5,584 bases of DNA, from assembly GCA_030527065.1 (NCBI GenBank), contig JAUNBO010000072.1, forward strand, positions 3,227 through 8,810. The letters are read 5' to 3'. The notes beneath the pieces are model-generated. The model saw nothing but the letters and a program-made list of their open reading frames with translations, was not told the DNA's origin and searched no databases. Shown here piece after piece: positions 1 through 3,526 of this stretch (its first letter is position 1; every line of letters starts with the position of its first letter). Source of the stretch: Bacillota bacterium. Lineage in GTDB: Bacteria > Bacillota > Clostridia > Peptostreptococcales > Anaerovoracaceae. The position numbers and the translations under genes were made by a program.

Positions 1-10
1 TGGAATAAAC

Positions 11-18
11 GGGGAGAG
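11..18 (+). promoter_or_regulatory. Ribosome binding site deciding the GTG start at 25
   Basis: The run GGGGAGAG lies 7-8 bases before the GTG at 25. It is the only Shine-Dalgarno-like element in the visible upstream sequence. It is the main reason for starting the first gene at 25, since the reading frame itself stays open to the window edge. Confidence 0.55.
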
Positions 19-24
19 AGCAAG

Positions 25-384
25 GTGGAAGACAGAGACAAACAGATTGGTCCGGCATTGTTTTTCTGTGTGGAGGGCGAGCTTCTGTTTCACGGATGCC
101 GGCTTTCCGAAGGCGAGCCGTATGGCCCGTTCCTGAATTACCCCCACAGTCATCTTAAGATCTGGACGCAAAACTATGAAGGCAAATACGGTGTCGATTT
201 CGACTATTATCCTCGCGGGCGGGTGGTGTATCGGAAAGCAGACGACAGCTACCTGATCTATTACGATAAGTGTATGCAGGCCCACATTGAGGAAGTGGCT
301 TTGAAATATGCAGGCTATAAATATGAGATCGGGTTCGATGAGCACTATCAATGCCATCAGTGCAATGAGTACTATGTGATATAG
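25..384 (+). CDS. Small hypothetical protein with C-terminal CxxC motif (119 aa)
   Basis: I do not recognise a named family, and no function is assigned. The protein is 119 residues, soluble and rich in aromatic residues. It has no signal peptide or membrane segment. The centre (about residues 36-83) is dense in Tyr, Phe, Trp and charged residues, including GVDFDYYPRGRVVYRK and IYYDKC, which suggests a compact beta-rich fold. The C-terminus carries DEHYQCHQC: His107, Cys110 and Cys113 form a CxxC cluster that could bind a metal, with Cys25 and Cys83 as further cysteines. The composition looks like a real protein, and from memory similar short proteins occur in Clostridia. The GTG start at 25 is supported by a GGGGAG-type ribosome binding site at 11-16. 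The frame is open back to base 1, so a longer protein starting outside the window is not excluded. It uses more A/T-ending codons than the genes downstream. Confidence 0.72.
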   Translation: MEDRDKQIGPALFFCVEGELLFHGCRLSEGEPYGPFLNYPHSHLKIWTQNYEGKYGVDFDYYPRGRVVYRKADDSYLIYYDKCMQAHIEEVALKYAGYKYEIGFDEHYQCHQCNEYYVI

Positions 385-389
385 CGCAG

Positions 390-415
390 TGTCCGGATAG
401 CCGGCTTTTCGGACA
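390..415. other. Weak hairpin just after the first gene
   Basis: TGTCCG at 390-395 pairs with CGGACA at 410-415, five bases after the stop codon of the first gene. The stem can be extended inward by a G-T and an A-T pair. No T-run follows, so it is not a canonical intrinsic terminator. It may protect the 3' end of the transcript or be incidental. Confidence 0.3.
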
Positions 416-433
416 GCCCCGCCGCAATTTGTC

Positions 434-462
434 TGAAAATACAGGTGTTGCCTGCGTTTTCA
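434..462. terminator. Possible weak bidirectional terminator
   Basis: TGAAAA (434-439) pairs with TTTTCA (457-462), and CAGG (442-445) pairs with CCTG (451-454) around a five-base loop, with a two-base internal mismatch between the stems. An A-run on the left arm and a T-run on the right arm are typical of a terminator readable from either strand. The GC part of the stem is only four pairs, so the strength is doubtful. It lies about 50 bases after the first gene, where a terminator would be expected. The rest of 463-576 shows nothing convincing: a distant CCTGCG/CGCAGG pair (528-533 and 565-570) before a short T-run, with a loop of 31 bases. Confidence 0.3.
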
Positions 463-576
463 ACGTTTCTGTCTCGGAACGGCCTGACTGCAATCCCCCG
501 CAAGCAGGACTTTCATAAATAATATTTCCTGCGACGTAAGCGATGGATAAAATATTACAAAAGCCGCAGGTTTTTG

Positions 577-605
577 TTGACAGGCGTTTCGCAAGGTGCT
601 ACTTT
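577..605 (+). promoter_or_regulatory. Sigma-A-like promoter of the PfoR-type gene
   Basis: A perfect -35 box TTGACA is at 577-582. After a 17-base spacer comes TACTTT at 600-605, a poor -10 hexamer (3 of 6) rescued by the extended element TG at 597-598 (TGnTACTTT). Transcription would start near 612, giving a leader of about 50 bases before the ATG at 663. TAGAAT at 605-610 is a better -10 hexamer but would need a 22-base spacer, so I prefer the extended -10 reading. Confidence 0.6.
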
Positions 606-662
606 AGAATGAACATGGCTGACACTTGGTAGCGGGCTTTTGCTGCAGAAGGAGTTTTCGCA

Positions 663-1730
663 ATGGTCAGGTTCAAGAAGTATATGTATCATATTTTTAT
701 TGACGGGCTGTCCGGCATGGCTCTTGGGCTCTTTGCCACCCTCATTATCGGTACTATCATCGCCCAGATTGCCAGCCTGATTCCCGGAGACGCGGGTTAT
801 TATATGAATCTGGTGGCCAGCGTGGCCAAGTCCCTGACCGGGGCGGGCATCGGCGTGGGCATTGCCTGCAAGTTCAAGCTGCCGCCTCTGGTCACCGTAT
901 CCGCCGCCACGGGAGGCATGGTAGGCGCCTTCGCCTCCAAAATTTTGGCGGGTACTGTCTTTGTGGACGGCGTCATCCACTTTGCGGGCCCCGGCGAGCC
1001 TCTGGGTGCGTTCGTAGGCGCTTTCGTGGCCGTGGAGTTTGGCCGTCTGGTATCCGGGAAAACTCCTGTGGACATTCTGGTCACGCCTATTGTGGCCATC
1101 GGCACCGGTTCCATCGCCGGCCTCATCGCCGGGCCTCCCATTTCCGCCCTGATGACAGCCATCGGCGAACTGATCAACTGGGGGGCGGAGCAACAACCCT
1201 TCCTGATCGGCATTATCGTATCCGTACTCATGGGCATGGCCCTTACGCTGCCCATCAGCTCCGCGGCCATCGGCATTGCCCTGGGGCTCTCCGGCATTGC
1301 CGCCGGAGCCGCTACCGTAGGCTGCTGTTGCCAGATGGTGGGCTTCGCCGTCATGAGCTACCGGGAAAACAAGATGGGCGGCCTCATCGCCCAGGGGCTG
1401 GGTACCTCCATGCTGCAAATCCCCAACATTTTCAAAAAGCCCGTTGTTTGGCTGCCGCCTACCATCGCCAGCGCCATCCTGGGTCCTGTCTCCAGCTACT
1501 TCTTAGGCATGACCAGCAACGCCATCGGCTCCGGCATGGGCACCTCCGGCCTGGTGGGACCCATCATGGCCTGGCAGACCATGGCCGCAGAGGGCGCTGC
1601 CACCGGCGTCATTGCTGCGGAAATCGTTATTATGTACTTCATCGCCCCCGCCGCCGTCACCCTGGCCATCTCCGAATTTATGCGAAAGAAGGGCTGGATC
1701 AGATTCGGCGACTTGAAGCTGGAGGTATGA
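663..1730 (+). CDS. PfoR-type / PTS EIIC-like membrane protein
   Basis: A polytopic inner-membrane protein of 355 residues, close to the usual length of the COG3641 (PfoR) family, which overlaps the Pfam PTS_EIIC_2 family. It is almost entirely hydrophobic, Gly- and Ala-rich helices. Family-like motifs include the N-terminal FIDGLSGMALGLFATLIIG (12-30), a GxGIGVGIACKFKLPPLV stretch (60-77), ATVGCCCQMVGFAVMSYREN (217-236) and GLGTSMLQIPNI (245-256). The start is firm: AAGGAG at 649-654 lies eight bases before the ATG, and a promoter is at 577-605. In Clostridium perfringens, PfoR was named as a regulator affecting the perfringolysin gene, but biochemical function in the family is poorly established; the fold suggests a transporter. 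No EIIA, EIIB or HPr gene is visible beside it, so a phosphotransferase role is unproven. It appears to be a single-gene transcription unit, separated by 245 bases from the TRAP operon. Family confidence is high, function low. Confidence 0.9.
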   Translation: MVRFKKYMYHIFIDGLSGMALGLFATLIIGTIIAQIASLIPGDAGYYMNLVASVAKSLTGAGIGVGIACKFKLPPLVTVSAATGGMVGAFASKILAGTVFVDGVIHFAGPGEPLGAFVGAFVAVEFGRLVSGKTPVDILVTPIVAIGTGSIAGLIAGPPISALMTAIGELINWGAEQQPFLIGIIVSVLMGMALTLPISSAAIGIALGLSGIAAGAATVGCCCQMVGFAVMSYRENKMGGLIAQGLGTSMLQIPNIFKKPVVWLPPTIASAILGPVSSYFLGMTSNAIGSGMGTSGLVGPIMAWQTMAAEGAATGVIAAEIVIMYFIAPAAVTLAISEFMRKKGWIRFGDLKLEV

Positions 1731-1762
1731 CCCATAAAGCATGACCGCCGGTTGAACCGGTA

Positions 1763-1834
1763 GGTTACTATTCAAGGGGCGCCAGAGGGACAGTCCGGCG
1801 GGCCGTCCCCCTGGCGCCCTCGCCAAAAGTAACT
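1763..1834. repeat. Long imperfect palindrome, possible MITE/REP-like element or terminator
   Basis: Three nested inverted segments share one centre. Outermost, GTTACT at 1764-1769 pairs with AGTAAC at 1828-1833. Next, GGGCGCCAG at 1777-1785 pairs with CTGGCGCCC at 1811-1819. Innermost, GGGAC at 1787-1791 pairs with GTCCC at 1805-1809. The loop is 13 bases. The core is a very stable GC-rich hairpin that follows the PfoR-type stop by about 45 bases. No T-run follows directly; the nearest is T6 at 1845-1850. It could end transcription imperfectly or protect the 3' end. The outer AT-richer arms around a GC-rich core also resemble small palindromic elements dispersed in clostridial genomes, but only one copy is present here. 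Confidence 0.55.
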
Positions 1835-1870
1835 TAAGACGAGCTTTTTTCGGCATTTCACATATTGTTC

Positions 1871-1899
1871 TTGAAAATGTCTCCGATTTCAATTAAAAT
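1871..1899 (+). promoter_or_regulatory. Sigma-A-like promoter of the TRAP-TAXI operon
   Basis: TTGAAA at 1871-1876 (5 of 6 to the -35 consensus) is followed after exactly 17 bases by TAAAAT at 1894-1899 (5 of 6 to the -10 consensus), in a locally AT-rich stretch unlike the flanking genes. Transcription would start near 1906, about 70 bases before the TAXI start codon. That places the inverted repeat at 1915-1941 at the very start of the transcript. Confidence 0.7.
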
Positions 1900-1914
1900 A
1901 ATGACACTATGATG

Positions 1915-1964
1915 CGTATACAAATTCTTTGTTTGTATACGGCCGTTTTTTTATTGTATAACGG
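1915..1964 (+). promoter_or_regulatory. Operator- or attenuator-like leader: inverted repeat, T7 run, third core copy
   Basis: CGTATACAAA (1915-1924) and TTTGTATACG (1932-1941) form a perfect 10-bp inverted repeat with a seven-base loop. A T7 run follows at 1946-1952, four bases after the stem. A third related core, TTGTATA, lies at 1954-1960. Each repeat arm contains the self-palindromic GTATAC. TTGTATACAA-like sites are known operators for some GntR/FCD-family repressors of carboxylate uptake genes, so repressor binding just downstream of the promoter is one reading. The second reading is transcription attenuation: hairpin plus T-run before the ribosome binding site. Alternative pairings exist: CCGTT (1943-1947) with AACGG (1960-1964), which would cover the start of the GGAGG at 1963-1967, and TATACAA (1917-1923) with TTGTATA (1954-1960). 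No regulator gene is in the window to favour one model. Confidence 0.55.
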
Positions 1965-1975
1965 AGGAGAAACGC

Positions 1976-2974
1976 ATGAAAAAATTTAAAGTATTTTTAA
2001 CGGCTCTTTTGATCCTTTCCCTGGTCTTTTCCTTTGCCGCCTGCGGCGGCACGGAAGAACCGGCGGGTGAGGGTGAGGGCGAAGGGGAAGCCCCTGTCAG
2101 CTACAACCTGATTTTAGCCACCGGCGGCACGTCCGGCACCTATTATCCGTATGGCGGCGCCATGGCGGCCATTTTCAATGCCAACATTGAGGGCATGAAC
2201 TGCACAGCCCAGTCTTCCGGCGCTTCCGCCGAAAACCTCCGCCTCCTGAACAGCGGAGAAGCGGACCTGGCCATCGTCCAGAACGACGTTATGGACTACG
2301 CCTACAACGGCATCGAGCTCTTTGAAGGCGCCGCCATAGACGGCTACAGCGCCATCGCCTGCCTCTATCCCGAGGTGGTACAGATCGTGGCGCGGCCCGA
2401 GTTGAACGTGGAGAGCATTGCCGACCTGGCCGGCCTGCGGGTATCCATCGGTGACGCCGGCAGCGGCGTGGAAACCAACGCCATTCAGATCCTGGCGGCC
2501 TACGGCCTCACCCGGGACGACATCGACGCCCGCAACCTTTCCTTCAAGGAATCCGGAAGCGCTTTCCAGGACAACCAGTTAGACGCCTTCTTCGTCACCG
2601 CCGGCGTTCCCAATGCCGCCATTCAGGAGATCTGCGTCACCAAGGAAGTCACCATGATCTCCCTGGGCGGAGACGAGCTGGCCGGCCTTTTGGAGCAGTA
2701 CGGCTATTACACTGAGTACACCATTCCTGCCGGCACCTACGGCGAAGCCCCGGACGCCACCGCGGTTTCCATCATGGCCACCCTGGCTGTGTCCGACGCC
2801 CTGGACGAGGATGTGGTCTACAACATCACCAAGACCCTGTTCGAGAAGCAGGCAGACCTGGCTGCCCAGCATGCCAAGGGCGCAGAGCTTTCTTTAGAGA
2901 AGGCCCTGGACGGCATCTCCATCCCCCTGCATCCCGGCGCACAGAAATACTACGAGGAAGCGGGCCTTCTGTAG
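1976..2974 (+). CDS. TAXI-family TRAP transporter solute-binding lipoprotein
   Basis: The extracytoplasmic binding protein of a TRAP-TAXI importer, 332 residues, a normal length. Residues 1-22 are a lipoprotein signal peptide (MKKFK, a hydrophobic core, then a lipobox FAAC with Cys23 as the lipidated residue), so the mature protein should be anchored outside the membrane. An acidic flexible linker of Gly-Glu repeats (31-38) follows. The binding domain begins near residue 43 and shows family features: ATGGTSGTYYPYGGAMA (48-64), a polar turn in the substrate pocket region; NLRLLNSGEADLAIVQNDV (87-105); SIGDAGSGVETNA (157-169); and the C-terminal HPGAQKYYEEAGL (319-331). GGAGG at 1963-1967 lies eight bases before the ATG. 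It is first in an operon with DUF1850 and the fused permease. Few TAXI proteins have known ligands; glutamate was seen in a Thermus thermophilus structure. The ligand here cannot be assigned. Confidence 0.95.
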   Translation: MKKFKVFLTALLILSLVFSFAACGGTEEPAGEGEGEGEAPVSYNLILATGGTSGTYYPYGGAMAAIFNANIEGMNCTAQSSGASAENLRLLNSGEADLAIVQNDVMDYAYNGIELFEGAAIDGYSAIACLYPEVVQIVARPELNVESIADLAGLRVSIGDAGSGVETNAIQILAAYGLTRDDIDARNLSFKESGSAFQDNQLDAFFVTAGVPNAAIQEICVTKEVTMISLGGDELAGLLEQYGYYTEYTIPAGTYGEAPDATAVSIMATLAVSDALDEDVVYNITKTLFEKQADLAAQHAKGAELSLEKALDGISIPLHPGAQKYYEEAGLL

Positions 2975-3000
2975 AGGCTTGCGACCCGGTGTGATGTAAT

Positions 3001-3501
3001 GTGAAAAAACATAAATACATCATAATCGCATTAACAGGCATTCTTGTGGTACTGTCGGTTTTTTTGCCGGCAGTACCACAGCTGTCTGTTACAAACGGGG
3101 ACAGCGGGGCGGTGCTGCTGAGTTATGCCGTGGAGCCCGGGGATACCTTTGTGGTGGGCTATATCCATTCGGTGAACAAGAGCCTGGTGGAGGACCATTT
3201 CGTCATCACGGAGGACCATCGGATCATGGTGGAGTCCACTTCCTTTGTGGCCTACGGCGCCGGCATACCCGAGCCGGAAGAGGGGCAGACCCTGACCATT
3301 ACGGAGGATGCGGTGGTCATCGACGGAATAGACCGGCTGGCGGATCCTTACCGGCTATTTGTGGGAGTAATCGCCGACCATCGGTTTTCCATGGGCAGCG
3401 GCGACTCCATTCATCTGAAAGACCTGGTCCCGCCCCAGACCACGCTGATTTTCCAGGTGGAGCGGCAGCCCCTGTGGCAGCTGCTGACCACGAAGCCTTA
3501 G
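3001..3501 (+). CDS. DUF1850 protein, partner of TRAP-TAXI permease
   Basis: A 166-residue protein with one N-terminal hydrophobic segment (about 6-26) that could be a membrane anchor or uncleaved signal, then a beta-rich domain matching DUF1850. Recognisable parts are DTFVVGYIHSVNKSLVED (48-65), with His56 in the typical HSV turn followed by an acidic residue, SFVAYGAGIPEPEEG (81-95), and a C-terminal strand region. The molecular function of DUF1850 is unknown. It is commonly encoded between or beside TAXI binding protein and fused TRAP permease genes, as here, 26 bases after the first and 25 before the second, so an accessory role in the transporter is likely. The GTG at 3001 is the earliest start possible, because an in-frame TGA lies at 2992-2994. 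The ribosome binding site is weak: only GGTG at 2988-2991. A strong hairpin lies inside the 5' coding region at 3044-3081. Confidence 0.88.
   Translation: MKKHKYIIIALTGILVVLSVFLPAVPQLSVTNGDSGAVLLSYAVEPGDTFVVGYIHSVNKSLVEDHFVITEDHRIMVESTSFVAYGAGIPEPEEGQTLTITEDAVVIDGIDRLADPYRLFVGVIADHRFSMGSGDSIHLKDLVPPQTTLIFQVERQPLWQLLTTKP
3044..3081 (+). promoter_or_regulatory. Strong hairpin inside the start of the DUF1850 gene
   Basis: TGTGGTACTG at 3045-3054 pairs perfectly with CAGTACCACA at 3071-3080. The stem continues inward through a G-U pair and three more pairs (3055-3058 with 3067-3070), and outward by a U-G pair (3044 with 3081). That gives 14-15 pairs around an eight-base loop containing a T7 run. 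It spans codons 15-27 of the DUF1850 gene. The T-run is in the loop, not after the stem, so this is not a canonical terminator. It sits about 70 bases after the TAXI stop codon, where a transcript-stabilising or ribosome-slowing structure could separate the expression of binding protein and permease. The pairing is visible; the role is inference. Confidence 0.5.
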
Positions 3502-3526
3502 CGAGAGGTATATAAGGAGAAATCCC

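Noticed and set aside
528..570. CCTGCG and CGCAGG inverted pair followed by a T5 run, as a terminator before the promoter at 577
   Set aside because: The stem is only six pairs with a 31-base loop, too weak to call.
543..632. A possible 29-codon leader peptide starting ATGGATAAA before the PfoR-type gene
   Set aside because: It has no ribosome binding site and overlaps the predicted promoter, so the proposed transcript would begin after its start codon.
555..1418. A 287-codon open frame on the minus strand opposite the PfoR-type gene
   Set aside because: It has the same low-complexity, His/Gly-rich shadow composition and no ribosome binding site; the + strand gene is well supported by family motifs.
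1328..1744. A 138-codon + strand frame overlapping the end of the PfoR-type gene
   Set aside because: It is an Arg/His-rich out-of-frame shadow without its own ribosome binding site.
1748..1760. CCGGTT-G-AACCGG dyad just after the PfoR-type gene
   Set aside because: Its one-base centre gives only a four-pair hairpin, and no promoter is near enough to suggest an operator.
1957..1962. TATAAC as a -10 box close to the TAXI start
   Set aside because: Transcription would begin inside or after the ribosome binding site, and no matching -35 box is needed because a better promoter exists at 1871-1899.
2066..2089. Tandem Gly-Glu codons as a DNA repeat
   Set aside because: This is a short low-complexity linker after the lipidated cysteine, common in binding lipoproteins.
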